Source: Sipunculus nudus (taxonomy: Eukaryota; Annelida; Sipuncula; Golfingiida; Sipunculidae). Taken from it: 64,000 nt of DNA. The number at the start of each line of letters is the position of its first letter. The stretch's first letter is position 1. The notes below the pieces were generated by a model. It had not been told where the DNA came from. It did no database searches and saw only the letters and a program-made list of their open reading frames with translations. This document shows positions 1 through 11,839 of the stretch, piece after piece. The DNA is taken from NCBI GenBank assembly GCA_026874595.1, contig CM049322.1, positions 37,817,340 to 37,881,339 of the forward strand. Direction: 5' to 3'. The position numbers and the translations under genes were made by a program.

Positions 1-99
1 GTACTGCAGGCGTGGCGCCCCATCTCGGGAGCTTCATTCAAATTAATATTCCAAAAGCGTTTTGTTCCTGTGCCAGAAAATATCGGCGGTAGAACCGTG
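1..99 (+). CDS. Gene 1 exon (cut at left edge): end of beta-rich domain, first exon
   Basis: Reads VLQAWRPISG... to ...ENIGGRTV in frame 1, closely matching the end of gene 2 exon 20171-20427 (VLQAWRPSTG...ENLGQRTV). Donor GTAAGT at 100; phase 0. Confidence 0.85.
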
Positions 100-2549
100 G
101 TAAGTTTCCGTTAAAAATATCATCAATTTTTATTTGTAAATATTTTAGTTAAATATAACTGTTATAGCTTGAAAACGGCGTGTAGAACCAAGTGTTGTAC
201 CTGAGTGACTAACATACTTTCTACAGTTACCTATATTCTCGTTAAATAAACATTACCGTAAAGAATCCGTATGCTACAGTTACTACTATACCTTTTAGGA
301 AATATCATATATTTTATTATTTTTCATATAACATGTATTTTATACACCCTAAAATAATTGTCATTCTGACCGACGCGTGATTGTCTCCTCTTCATTGCTG
401 CTACGGGTCCAATAGCAGTGAAACCCTCGGCAGATAAATTCGCGCCTTTACCCGGTCCTGTGGATATCTTTGTTTGAATCTCCAGGAACTGTCACTTTAT
501 TAATTGTCACTGCATGAAAACTGGGAGTGTGGACCGAATAAGATATTTTAGGGGACATCCCACAATTAGAACCACCCACGTGGCGGAGGCCTGCATTCCT
601 TAGAATGCATATTCTAGTTTGAATATGTTATCTCCACGTCACAGTGGTCACAGGTCTCACCAATATGACAATAAATCATAAATCTTAGAAAAAATAGAAC
701 ATGTAGTTCTTTGGCTAAGATTGACACCGGATTTTGCTAAAAAATATCACCATCAGAGGGCAGCACCATATGTAGGTATATGCCTCCGGGCATAATATTG
801 AGACTTTATTAACTTCAAGCTTCACCACTCCAAAATAATATTTTATAATTAGACTTTTCTAGTTTTTATACTTATTTATATGTTTTTGTATTTATGTCTA
901 ATTCTGACTTATCTGATGATAACCCCGGTACTAGTATGTGCTCATCAGTGTGTCATTTCGGTGTAAGACCACATCTTTTTATTTTATAACCTTTTGCAGT
1001 CAGTCCTGGTGTCACCCGCACAGTAAACTACTTTGACTTTGAGGATGCAAGCGCTTTACTGGGCAACATTTTAGTTACTTCCACTGAAATAATACCACTT
1101 TCCCTATGTGGGAGATGCAGGGATTGGGGATGCAGGGAAGTTACATTTCAACGCCTAATCAACTAGTCTCCTGTATTAATAGTAATACTTGAAGCTTACC
1201 ACTTACATTTTTATATCTTAATTCCAGATTTATCTGAACAAAACCGAGTGTGGTATGGTCGGCCGAGGTGACCAACTTGCCTTCATGCTAGAGAATTCTA
1301 CCGGTACCATAGGGTACAACTTCGCCCAAGAGGGCGTGACAGCAAGGTTCTACACGTATAACGACACCGCCCCGAGAATGTACGAGGTAACGGAATTCGA
1401 CCAACTGGGACTTCCGTTTTCATTCGGTCTGGCCGCAGTCTACGACACAAGTAAAACATATTACTTATTATTATTACATAAAACTTATTTACCTGCTTTC
1501 ATAATAGGATATTTTATATTTTTAATGAATAAATGGCGCAATATTATTTTTTATATCGTTACTTCATAATTTGAAAATAAATTATTCAGCTTTGTATATA
1601 TAATGAATAAATGGTGAAATATAATAGCCGATGCCTGTAATTCACAATTTGAAATAAATTATACAAATTTCTCAGTTCATAATTACCAAAGAGACAGTTT
1701 CTACTTTTATTTGAACTTAAGGTTGTCATTTTCTTATTTAGAATTTTTTTTTTCAAAATTACTTATAAAGTGTTATTTTCTACCTTTGATCAGAATGTTC
1801 CTTCTATAATTTCTTACTCAATATAAGTTCAAGGTGCTGCGGTCATGGTTGTAAAGCAGCATCCGTTTCATGAAACAATCGCCTAAAAGAGTATTTCACA
1901 ACATGCATATATTCATATTAGAACGTTGCATATTTTCCTAAAATGTGTTATTAGGAAACGATCCCACAACAAGTTAATCTTTAAAAAATTGTAATCGAAA
2001 TAGGAAATATTTCCAGTCACAAACACCAGATGGCGCCTATGAGCAATCGCGGTACATTTTACTCTATCTGAGGAGGCTCGAATGTACCACATTTTTTAAA
2101 GGTCAGTACAATTTTTACATATTTCCAGACCTCACGTGGTACGCTATGAATGAATATTCATGTAACAAACCCGGACTTGAGGTGCCTCCAGCCCCTACAA
2201 GTACAACCGTACCTGTCACAACTACAACCGGTCCCGTGTATGTGTTTGGGCCACAGGGACTCACAGGAGATACGGTATTACTCCGCAGTTTATAACCGTG
2301 GGACATACTTTAGGGAAAAAACTCTCTGGTATCAAGTTTCAAATATAAGCTTTTTTTACAAAATACATTGCAAAAATTGCCATGGGCAAATATATTTTAC
2401 TGACTGAATATAACAACAGTACTTTTTAAATTTATATAAATAAATAAATATATATATATATATACTTACTCGGTTAATTTATCGGTTAATTATCAGTTGA
2501 TTTATTATATATGTTTATACTATATTATATTATACTGCATAAAGTGCAG

Positions 2550-2610
<61 letters not shown>

Positions 2611-4419
2611 AACAATAATTTGAAACATGTGTGTTAATTATATTAGTTTCATTTCCTTGTGATTTAAAGTGATTTAAAAGAAATTAAGAAAATGAAATAT
2701 CCTTTCAAAATTGCTGTTGATATTTCCTTCACTTTTTTTCTATGAAAAGATAATTTATTAACGCTTATAGAAAACAATACTACATTACATTTTGTTAAAG
2801 GGCGTTCCTGGAAATATAGGAGCTACAGGACCTCGTGGTGAGACGGGTAAGCCAGGGTCTGAAGGGGCCCAGGGTCCAAAGGGCCCTGATGGCCAGGATG
2901 GTAAGCAGGGTCAACCTGGTGCACAAGGGTCATCCGGGGTCAAAGGTCAACCAGGGCCAGTAGGTGCTATAGGTGCCAAGGGTCCTACAGGTAAGAGGCT
3001 TGATTCCTATAAGGACTTGCGCTTAATAGTTTTGAGGATAAGTTTAATTTTTTTGCATTTTTTGTAAGATATTTGAAGTCTCAATGAAATTTAATATGCT
3101 AGAAGTGAAAATATTTAACCCAAAACTGTAAAATACAATAGAACGCAGTGCTTTGAGACAGCCATCGCCAAAGCATAAATGTTACGAGCACTATTTAATT
3201 AAAATTATTCAACATTTTGTTTAACAACATACATAATTAATGTTATATCTTATTGTAAACCATAGAAAACTTCACAGCCGATTTAACATTGAACGTTGAA
3301 ATATGCTGTAGCTATCTGCCACGTATCTGAATAATGCATTATAGCCAATATATGTCCTTCGAACTTTGTCTGAAAACACTTGATTAATGTTTAAAGGTGA
3401 TAAAGGATTTGATGGGGAGATGGGCGATATTGGGGAAGAAGGACCGGTTGGACTTCCTGGACCACCTGGGGAGCCGGGCATGCCGGGAAGAGATGGCGTA
3501 GTTCATATAGGTAATTGAAATTAATGGGGCAGTGATGAGAAAATGATATGTAATTTGCTGTACCTGAATTCAAATGCGCGAATCTAGTTTTAAAATGGCT
3601 TCACTCAAAAAGCTGCGTCTTTGAAAAGCATTCACAGAAGAGTGTTATGAGCAACTTCCTCGAGATATTTCTTAAGATAAGACAGTATGAGACAAGATAA
3701 GACAATACATACAAGCAAAAGCAAGACAATATATATTAGACAAGATTAGACAAGACAACATAAGAAAAGACAAGTCAATATAAGACAAGACAATATAAGA
3801 CAAGATAAGACAAGATAAGACATGATAAAACATGCTAAGAAAAGATAACATAAGACAATATAAGACAAGGTTAGACATTACATGACAAGACAAGATAAGA
3901 CATGAGAAGACCTGATAACACAAAACAAGATAAGATATGATAAGACAAGCTAAGACAAGACGAGAAATTAAGTCTAAAATAAGCTAAAAGATAATATTAG
4001 ACGAAGATAAGGATAAGATGACACTAAGATAATATTTAGATTGGATAAGGATCAGATGAATTAACATTTGATAAGCGATATGTTTAAAGTCAAGGTACAT
4101 ACGTTTGATATTTTCAGTGGAACCATCAACAGAAAATGACAGGTGTAAGTGCCACCCCACATTTCATAACAACTGGCTCGTCCTCGCCATCATCATTTGG
4201 ATCACGTTACTCACGTGGATTTTAATCATCCTCGCCACTGTCGCCATCTGTCAGTACAGAAAGAATGTAAAAGAGGAACCGGAAGTGGCGCCATTATCAA
4301 GAAGTCCGTGGGTCAGGGAAATGAAAACGGAGGAATATTTAGAATATAGACACAGCACAATAAACAGAGACGGGACGGTTTCTAGGATCGCCAAAACACG
4401 ATATGCGAACCTGGATTAA
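1..4419 (+). CDS. Gene 1 (partial, 3' half): collagen-like single-pass membrane protein, lectin/ShK receptor family
   Basis: Exons 1-99, 1228-1450, 2129-2274, 2801-2990, 3397-3510 and 4118-4419 splice in frame (phases 0,1,0,1,1) into 357 visible residues ending in TAA. Order: C-terminal part of an unnamed beta-rich domain, Thr/Pro linker, about 36 Gly-X-Y collagen triplets, a CKCHPTFHN juxtamembrane motif, one transmembrane helix, and a ~55-residue cytoplasmic tail. The N-terminal lectin and ShK exons expected from gene 2 would lie left of the window. Each internal exon has exactly the length of its gene 2 counterpart, so the model is solid. Odd point: it has an RGD tripeptide (GRGDQ, codons near 1258-1275) where gene 2 has GKDDQ. 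Likely a plasma-membrane receptor with a trimeric collagen stalk; ligand unknown. Confidence 0.85.
100..1227 (+). other. Gene 1 intron
   Basis: GTAAGT...TTCCAG intron. It contains a short relic (about 545-615) resembling the end of the dispersed repeat at 56255-56545. No coding signal was seen elsewhere. Confidence 0.7.
545..615 (-). repeat. Fragment of CA-bearing dispersed repeat family
   Basis: Shares 'catcccacaat', 'ggcggaggc' and 'tgcattccttagaatgca' blocks, in order, with 56475-56545. It is the end of a repeat whose other copies lie at 21, 24, 31, 39, 51 and 56 kb. Confidence 0.5.
1228..1450 (+). CDS. Gene 1 exon: beta-rich domain, second exon
   Basis: 223 nt, phase 0 to 1, same length as gene 2 exon 21454-21676. 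Conserved landmarks: IYL...ECGM, DQLAFMLEN, GYNFA, GLPFSFGLAAVYDT. Three Asn-X-Thr/Ser sequons (NKT, NST, NDT) suggest an extracellular glycosylated surface. Acceptor TTCCAG, donor GTAAAA. Confidence 0.9.
1451..2128 (+). other. Gene 1 intron
   Basis: AT-rich intron from GTAAAA to TTCCAG; nothing else recognisable. Confidence 0.7.
2129..2274 (+). CDS. Gene 1 exon: end of beta-rich domain, Thr/Pro linker, collagen start
   Basis: 146 nt, phase 1 to 0, equal in length to gene 2 exon 23234-23379. Encodes LTWYAMNEYSCNKPGLEVPP, then a Thr-rich linker (PTSTTVPVTTTTGP), then the first Gly-X-Y triplets (GPQGLTGDT). The conserved Cys probably pairs with the Cys of the previous exon. Confidence 0.88.
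2275..2800 (+). other. Gene 1 intron with TA microsatellite
   Basis: Contains (TA)n at about 2448-2464 and 2551-2604. Acceptor TTAAAG before the collagen exon. Confidence 0.7.
2551..2604. repeat. (TA)n microsatellite
   Basis: Uninterrupted TA dinucleotides in an intron. Confidence 0.95.
2801..2990 (+). CDS. Gene 1 exon: collagen triple-helix repeats
   Basis: 190 nt encode 21 consecutive Gly-X-Y triplets (GVPGNIGATGPRGETG...GAKGPTG) without interruption. Phase 0 to 1, same length as gene 2 exon 24297-24486. Charged X/Y residues and few prolines, as in invertebrate collagen-like stalks. Confidence 0.92.
2991..3396 (+). other. Gene 1 intron
   Basis: Intron between the two collagen exons; no other feature seen. 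Confidence 0.7.
3397..3510 (+). CDS. Gene 1 exon: second collagen block
   Basis: 114 nt, phase 1 to 1, continuing the Gly-X-Y register (GDKGFDGEMGDIGEEG...GEPGMPGRDG). Gene 2 exon 25737-25850 has the same length and the same GEPGMPGRDG ending. Confidence 0.92.
3511..4117 (+). other. Gene 1 last intron with GACAAGATAA-type degenerate array
   Basis: About 3670-4030 is a degenerate array of AGACAAGATAAGACAATATA-like units; the remainder is plain intron. Confidence 0.7.
3672..4030. repeat. Degenerate tandem array of AAGACAAGATAAGACA-type units
   Basis: The words 'gacaagataagaca', 'gacaatataagaca' and 'gacaagacaa' recur throughout. Long apparent reading frames on the minus strand here are artefacts of low complexity. 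Confidence 0.8.
4118..4419 (+). CDS. Gene 1 terminal exon: juxtamembrane Cys motif, transmembrane helix, cytoplasmic tail
   Basis: After a short acidic linker come CKCHPTFHN, a ~26-residue hydrophobic helix (WLVLAIIIWITLLTWILI...), a basic stop-transfer stretch (QYRKNVK), and a tail with KEEPEV, PWVREMKTEEYLEY and STINRDGTVSR. The tail is nearly identical to gene 2's, although the residues between these blocks differ. Ends ...YANLD then TAA. Confidence 0.92.
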
Positions 4420-5031
4420 TTTCTTCAGCTAACAAAGCGTTTATGTTGTCACCGATGTTCGTCTGTTTGTATGTTTGCTTGTGAAATGTCCAAAGTCATA
4501 GGTGATGGATTTCAGTGGAATTCTAAGGTATAGGCATGAATACTACAGAGCTGGCGGTCTCTGGTTTGAACTCGGTTCCCCGAAGGCAAAATGGTGAAAT
4601 CTGTATAAAAAAGTAGAACCTCAAAATCACGACCTCTAACATGACCTTGACAAAGTGTTCGCATTTTCGAGGTGGACGCTTAACCTAGGTGGTCGTCAGG
4701 TGAAGTTTTGCTGCACTTCATTTATTGACTATTATGACTTACATGCCTGTTATTACGTCTGGGTTATTCTTAGCCTCGTGCTGTAAAAAAGTGAAATCCA
4801 GAAGGGCTATCAAGAGTACATGAACCTAAACTTTAAAAAAAATGATCAAGACATGGGCCACCTTGTGTAGCTTCCATGCAAGGTGCTGACACCTGACGGG
4901 GAACCATGATACTATAATGCAGTTGAGTGTTGAGGGAGGATCGGTTGTTTTACATCCGGCAGGACGTATTATATTATTGTTTTGTCGTTGTTTGGTTGGT
5001 GCGTTGAATAATTATTTGATTAATTGAAAAA

Positions 5032-5037
5032 AATAAA
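5032..5037 (+). terminator. Candidate poly(A) signal AATAAA of gene 1
   Basis: First strong AATAAA downstream of the gene 1 stop, about 610 nt away. This is comparable to the ~560-nt spacing in gene 2. Confidence 0.5.
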
Positions 5038-5200
5038 CATGGAATTGATTAAATTTGTTGAAGGTTTAGGGTAACACAGGGGTCGTTTAAACGCCTTTCC
5101 GCCTGTTTAGAGAGGCAAACACGTGCACGGATAGGCAGTTTTCATTTTGTACCAATCCGTTGAAAAGGTGAACACCTAGATGTTTTCCACATAAGTATAG

Positions 5201-5596
5201 CTGATTATAGTAACAAGCATCACACAGGAACAAACTATTTTACAGGTGGTGTTCCACCGACTTCCCGTATTTCCGATATTTTCCTATGAAAATGGTCTTT
5301 AAGGTCTTATACTTTCCGGCATTTAGGCCCTGACCTCCTACATGTTCATGTTTATTCACCGTACAATCTTGTGTCTGATATAATTGAAAACATTCAGTTC
5401 GTTTTGCATGCAAGTATACATGTGGGATGGCATGTAAGATGGCAGAATCAGGTTTACACTGAGCGAAGTGTGACTGAAAGTTTGATATGATGGTAGGGTG
5501 CATCTTTAGCGGAAAGGCAAATTTTTCTCCTGAAAGGGAAAGCTGTATTAACACTTTTCCGTTTGAAAGGTATCATTTCAAAGTATTCCAATCCCT
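5201..5596 (+). repeat. Dispersed repeat A, copy 1
   Basis: Aligns along its length with 8512-8920. Shared blocks include 'attttacaggtggt', 'ggtttacactgagcgaagtg', 'tgactgaaagtttgatatga' and 'aaaggcaa'. No protein is encoded; the family is not recognised. Confidence 0.8.
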
Positions 5597-7119
5597 ATAA
5601 CACATTAGGAACAATTCATCTTTACAGTTTAAAGGTTTATTTACCATAGTCAAGGAGGAAATACATTTATCTAGGCCGAGGATCAGAACCATTTACTGAT
5701 ATTACAGAACGCCGTTGTTCTAGGGTGCAGAGCTTAACTGTGATCCCACCCTGGAGTTGTTGATCCATGACATAAACTTTTTTTCCGGACAGAACACACT
5801 TAAGTATGATTTACCAGTTATTACTCGATTAAAAAATGTTTAACTTAGGACTGATAGGGTCTATTGTCACAGGCTAGCTTATACCAGAGGGACAAAATGC
5901 TGCCGGGTTTTATAAGGCTCATACAGTAGGTATACATGGGGTCACTGATTACTACTAGATGTGAAAATAATTTGGAAGGCAAAATCCGCACTCACTCACT
6001 GCTTTCTAATTTAACTTGGCCGACTCAAATTAGAACGTATTGTATACAAGAGGATAGGATATCTCGGTTCTTGTATCTAAGTTTAATCTGATAAATCACT
6101 ATTATATTCTCACGCTGTATCAGGTAGGAAGTAAGAAAGGGCAACAATTTTACTAATGGTCAGTGCTGAAAGGATTAGCGTGCACAAGTACTCGAGGTTG
6201 ATTTGGTCTACCTGAGCACTGTAGTCCGAAATCAAGACCCGCTTATATTCGTTTACCTGCATTTTATGACATTTAGGCAATTATTATTAAAATTATCAAT
6301 TTTGCTTGTTAATCTTATTTGTTTCCATCCAATCTGTTATATAATCTGATGATGATACCTAGGGGACGTAAGGGTCATTTCCTAAATTTTTCGTGAATTC
6401 TCAGAACTTAATTTGTTTTTCACGCAGGGGCTATTGCAGCGCCATCTACCGGATGTTACGTGAACTACATCAGAACGGAAAGTAATCCAAAACAAATAAT
6501 GCGTGCTTGTAAATTTATGTGCCACGGCACCTCTCCACCTTAAACTTAAAACCAATATTACCATTCCCATGCAAGCATCAAACATGTTCTACAGGGAAAA
6601 AAGACGAACAAAGTCCATTATATGATGTTACTCAGTTTAGTTGTAAATTCTAACGAAAGATGTCTCCACGGGTTGTTAAGTTCTAGTGACCACATTTATA
6701 TGACATCATAATATTATTGAAAAGATAGTAATTGGAAATACCATTATGTCATTTTCATTGCAAGGTTCTTCAGTATCTTACTATAACTACATTTTAATGT
6801 TGTGTAACGACAATGCGACAATACCGCAGTCGACCGCGCTCACGCGTAATAACCTAGTTATAAGGTATACAAATAATCACATTGTAATTACGATCAAGTT
6901 ACGTAGGTGTAATTTCATCTAGAAAGCTGATGACATTCAGGTATATATAAGATACGACCTTAATTTTGTACTTATGTTCATATAGACTGCTATTAAGAGA
7001 GTTTTTAATGTTATTATTAATGTTACCTTGATTTATCTATTAATTTTCTATATTTTATCTATAAGCAAATATGTAAATAATGATGTATAACAGATGTGTC
7101 CTTGTTTTATTTGGATAAA

Positions 7120-7328
<209 letters not shown>

Positions 7329-7648
7329 CGCGTAAGATCTAAAATGATACGAGTTGTGCTAACTGCCTGATTTGAGCGTGAATCAGTCAGACATAAACAG
7401 AGCCAGACAACAAGTCTAACCTATAAGACCAGTTTGAGGAGACAGGCGCTCGTTTGGCTGTGTGACCCGAGAACGCTCTGTTTCACTTGAGTTCCTGTCA
7501 CTCCGTCGTTTTACAAAACATTCACCTCCGGCAACCACGGAATAAATCGACAAGCATCGGTGAGACCACTGCCGCCGTCTCTGCACACGGCATTCGTAAT
7601 CTACACTGACATTGTATAACATGCTGGCAGCACTGGAGTTAGTGATGC

Positions 7649-7810
7649 AGTCGAGTCCACATCACCCGATTTCGAGTGTAAGTCCGAGTCCAGGCCATTC
7701 GAGTCCATCTCTTAGTCCGAATCCTTGAGGTTCGGTTCCAAGTCCATCTTAATAGGGTCCGAGTCATTCGGAACCCGAGTCCAAGTCCGAGTCCGAGTCC
7801 GGGTCCAATG
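7649..7810. repeat. Degenerate GAGTCC/GTCCGA hexamer-like array
   Basis: Repeated 'gagtcc', 'aagtccgagtcc' and 'cattcgagtcc'; further traces at about 8028-8050. Confidence 0.7.
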
Positions 7811-8178
7811 CAAATATCCTTAAAGGTAATTTAAAATAGAAATTTCAGATAATTATCAACAATTTTAAGTTAGTTAACACAATTATTTTTTTACTAAAAT
7901 GGTTAATTACATTTATACCTCCTCATGTGAGCAAAGCTTGGTGTAAATTTTGTTATTATTTTGTAATATTTTAATAGTACTTCGTTCATGAACATAAATC
8001 TTTATAAAAAGTGTCATTGCCTGCGGGTCCGAGTACAGGTCTAGGTCCCCACTCCAATCCTACATTACTTGCTGGACTTAAACTATCACAGCAGCAGGTA
8101 CAGAAGCACGTCATCAGCTTTCAGCAGATCCCGGCTTCTCCAGGTCAGTCGGAGGTGGTGGCCTCTTACTGATATTCC

Positions 8179-8385
8179 CAGGCGCGGATCCAGGATTTTT
8201 GCAGGGAGGGGTCAACGGGTGTCATGCATAAATATTGTCCTAAAAAAGGTTGTTGGTAAAGAGCAGAAAGGGTCTCGACCCCCCCCCCCCCCCCGTCATG
8301 CATAATATTTTCTTAAAAAAAGGTCGTCGGTTGAGGGCAGGGGGAAGGGGGGTGGGGGGGGGGGGGGGTCTGGACCCCCAAACCA
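8179..8385. mobile_element. hAT-like MITE with GGATCCAGGA end and internal poly-C/poly-G
   Basis: Begins CAGGCGCGGATCCAGGA and contains two internal 'gtcatgcataatatt' units and homopolymer C and G runs ending in 'ggtctggaccccc'. A related, more complete copy lies at 38421-38623. Superfamily is inferred from the CAGGGGCGGA-like terminus. Confidence 0.5.
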
Positions 8386-8511
8386 AAGACATATTTTCGT
8401 CATATTTACCAATGAAACATAAAGAAACAAGTAAAATATAAGAATCCATCGGCGTAAGTCAATATACCAGGGTACCTGTGTCAGCGTACCAAGCGTAATA
8501 AAGCCTTAGTA

Positions 8512-8920
8512 ACTGATTAATAGTAACAAACATGATACAAACAGGAAATATTTTACAGGTGGTCTTCCATCGACTCCCTATATTTTGCTATAATTATGGT
8601 CTATAATTTCTGAAACTTTCCGACAGTCTTCTTTAGGCTATCATCTCCTATATTTTCATGTTTTTTTTCCCACTGCACAATAGTGTTTTTGATATAACAG
8701 TGTTACCATTGAAAACCTGTAGTTCTTTTTGCAAGGAAGTATGCATGTAGGATGTCATGTAAGATGACAGAACCAGGTTTACACTGAGCGAAGTGTGACT
8801 GAAAGTTTGATATGATGGTAAGAAACATCATAGAGGAAAGGCAATTTTTTTCTGCGGAAAGGCAAACTTGTATTAATGGCTTTCCGTTGGAAAGGTGACA
8901 TTTTCAAAGTATTACGATAC
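8512..8920 (+). repeat. Dispersed repeat A, copy 2
   Basis: Same orientation as 5201-5596, about 75-80% similar by eye, 3.3 kb apart. Could be two insertions or an old local duplication. Confidence 0.8.
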
Positions 8921-9310
8921 CCACCACGGGTAAGTATGCATCTTATCCTCAATACGTATCAAGTATCATTGTGTCTGATGATACGTATTGTAATTGAAAA
9001 GCCCAATCAATACCCAGCCCTGCGGTAATATCATATAATCTCTCTGGTCTTATCAGATCGGCATTGTATCTGCAATGATAACCGTCTGTGATATAGCAAA
9101 TTCTATGCGTTAAATCTGTTTAACAATAACTGTTTTTTTTTACAGAAACCTTAAAGGTTTACCAAGATTAATTGAATTTGGAACATTTGAAGCTTTAAGA
9201 AGGAACATTCAACGAATTTTTTATTTGTCTGTAATATTAACCACTGTTGTTTTTATTACAACAAAGCTAAATTTGCATACGTACAACCATACAAATAAAC
9301 AACATACGTG

Positions 9311-9328
9311 GAAATATATATATATATA

Positions 9329-9362
<34 letters not shown>

Positions 9363-9363
9363 A
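9311..9363. repeat. (TA)n microsatellite
   Basis: TA dinucleotides with one interruption. Confidence 0.95.
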
Positions 9364-9959
9364 CATGAGTAAAATATGTACATAGACATGAAGATAAACC
9401 ACTGTTGACAAGGGATAAGAAATTTAACATTTTAAAATTTTAAATTTTAACATAATTTTGTGAAAAGTATTGCCTTAAAAGGGATTTAAAAACAGGAGAT
9501 CGAAAAGTTGATATTTCATTTTGATCAAAGTAATTTCTACAGTGAAACACCTCTATAACGCAAGTTTGCAAACCGCAGATTATTTTAATTTTTATACATA
9601 CAGTTGTGTCTGCTGTCTGGTGAAACATTGATACAAATCCTTGTTATTAATAAATAGATTGCCGTGGGTTCTCTCTTGGGTGGAGAGGGTACGTCCTTGT
9701 AATATAGACCTTGGCCAGAGATTAAAGCGTTTTCAGCAAGCTCGAACACATTAACCAAGCGACCTGATAATAACACCACTACTGCTATGACCGTTCGTGA
9801 ACGCAGGGTGTATACAGAAAATATCTGCGGTCTCCGGAGCGATGTGAGAGATAACTGCCGACTTCATACACACCTTCAGTTGACGCTACCATTAGCCTTC
9901 ACGCTTTAAAGCACAGGACTGTCCCTACGTGTAAAGGTACGCACGCAGTATACCTGGGG

Positions 9960-9973
9960 TTTATATTTATAGA
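9960..9973 (+). promoter_or_regulatory. Candidate TATA element of the gene 2 distal promoter
   Basis: A 'ttatatttata' stretch about 60 nt upstream of the first ATG leaves room for a start site near 9995 and a short 5' UTR. Composition alone could give this by chance. Confidence 0.3.
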
Positions 9974-10026
9974 TATATGTAGAGTTTTGAAGGGATACTG
10001 AGAGAGAGAACTTTAACTGGAAGAAA

Positions 10027-10111
10027 ATGACTTTTTCTATGGATTTATCGATATTTGCGCTGCTGATAAGCATCACGGGTCTAGCTTATCCCGCTGATGC
10101 CCAGAAAACAG
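10027..10111 (+). CDS. Gene 2 exon 1: signal peptide
   Basis: ATG opens a typical signal peptide (hydrophobic core SIFALLISITGLA, small residues YPADAQ near the expected cleavage site). Donor GTAAGT after phase 1. The ATG is the first in a purine-rich leader. Confidence 0.85.
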
Positions 10112-10765
10112 GTAAGTTTTGTGTGCATCTGTGGTAGTACTTAATTCTTATATATGTGTATATATAATTCATATGACTGTGTGTTTGTGCTCTGCAAAGA
10201 TGCATTCACTGCACGTTCATTATTACCATTGAAATAACAAGGGCATCTTTTATGTGTCATATTTTACTATATCTTATTATATATTATTATATCATAATAT
10301 TACTTTATTAAATGCTATTTTGATTATTCCTTAATATATGCATAGGTATACATCCATACATGCATACATACATTTATGATACATATATAGATGCACATAT
10401 TATGTGCACGCTTATATTTACTGTTCATGCATAAAGGATAAAATAAAGTTTGTTTATTGATACCATTTAGATATACAATTTATGTGAATGACACACTCAC
10501 ACACCATAGTATGATTTAAATATTAATTGAAAAGGTATTTTTTTGTTTCATATATTATGACCTGACATATTATATTATATTATATTATATTATATTATAT
10601 TATATTATATTATATTATATTATATTATATTATATTATATTATATTATATTATATTATGTTAAATTAAATTATTTTATATCTACATCCATCTGTTATTCA
10701 GAAGAAACAATTACACATACACAAATATATATATATATACATATAAATATATTTCTATATACATT

Positions 10766-10806
<41 letters not shown>

Positions 10807-10816
10807 TTGTATGTAG

Positions 10817-10881
<65 letters not shown>

Positions 10882-10957
10882 ATGTGTATATGTACATACA
10901 ACGTTTTCTTCTTATGTTTAAAGACTTAGATATTGTTTTGACAAATTTCACTGACAG

Positions 10958-10999
<42 letters not shown>

Positions 11000-11785
11000 A
11001 ATATATTTATTATATTTCCAGTGAATGATTATCCGTCCCTGTCCTTCAAGAGGACTGTCTGTGAGGGGAAAACTCTGTTGTTAAAATGTCCCAAGGACTA
11101 CACTATTGAGGTATCTGAGGCTTTCTACGGCCGCAGGGACAAAAGTACGTGCTCGGAAAATGTACCGGAAGAAGAACTAACGGAAACCTGCCAGGACAAG
11201 AACGCATTTCTGACTGTCAGGGTGAGTTTTGGAACAGAAAAATAACTAAGCTTCCGATATATATTAATTTTTTTTAGTATTTTCTAAAAATATCACAACA
11301 TTTTATTTTCTCTGTGTGAGGTGGTGTTATATCAAAAATGTCATGTCTTATATCAGGTGTTCTGAACGTTATGATAAATATATCATACATATGTGTACTT
11401 AAATAAGGAAGATGCCACATATATACACAAAAAATTATACATTTAATTAAAGGACAAAGAAAACGAAACCTTTCTATGTAGAACAACACCTTTACACTGG
11501 AACAGATGGGGAATTAAAGTAAATTGAGTTTATGCTGCAGATATTACACTATTTTTAACGTGCCATTTTGTCTGCCCACCGACGCCCCCCCCCCCCCCCC
11601 AACACCCCCACCCCTCCTTTCAGTTGCTATGGCGTATATGTAAAACGTTTTACTATAGGCTTTTTTTTAACTTTAACAAACAAAAGTTAGTTAACAGTAT
11701 GTAAGTTACTGTTTACTGGAGCATAGCTTTCTGTATTATCCTCGGTGAACGACCAGGCAAATAGAGCGGTAATACCTGACATATA

Positions 11786-11839
<54 letters not shown>

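Larger units (their letters stand above)
10112..11021 (+). other. Gene 2 intron 1, microsatellite-rich
   Basis: Holds an (ATATT)n array at 10567-10660, (TA)n at 10771-10798, (CT)n at 10817-10878 and (TA)n at 10960-10993. The last ends only ~28 nt before the acceptor. Confidence 0.8.

Noticed and set aside
3672-3923. Cys/Leu/Ser-rich minus-strand frame resembling a membrane protein
   Set aside because: Lies wholly in the degenerate GACAAGATAA array.
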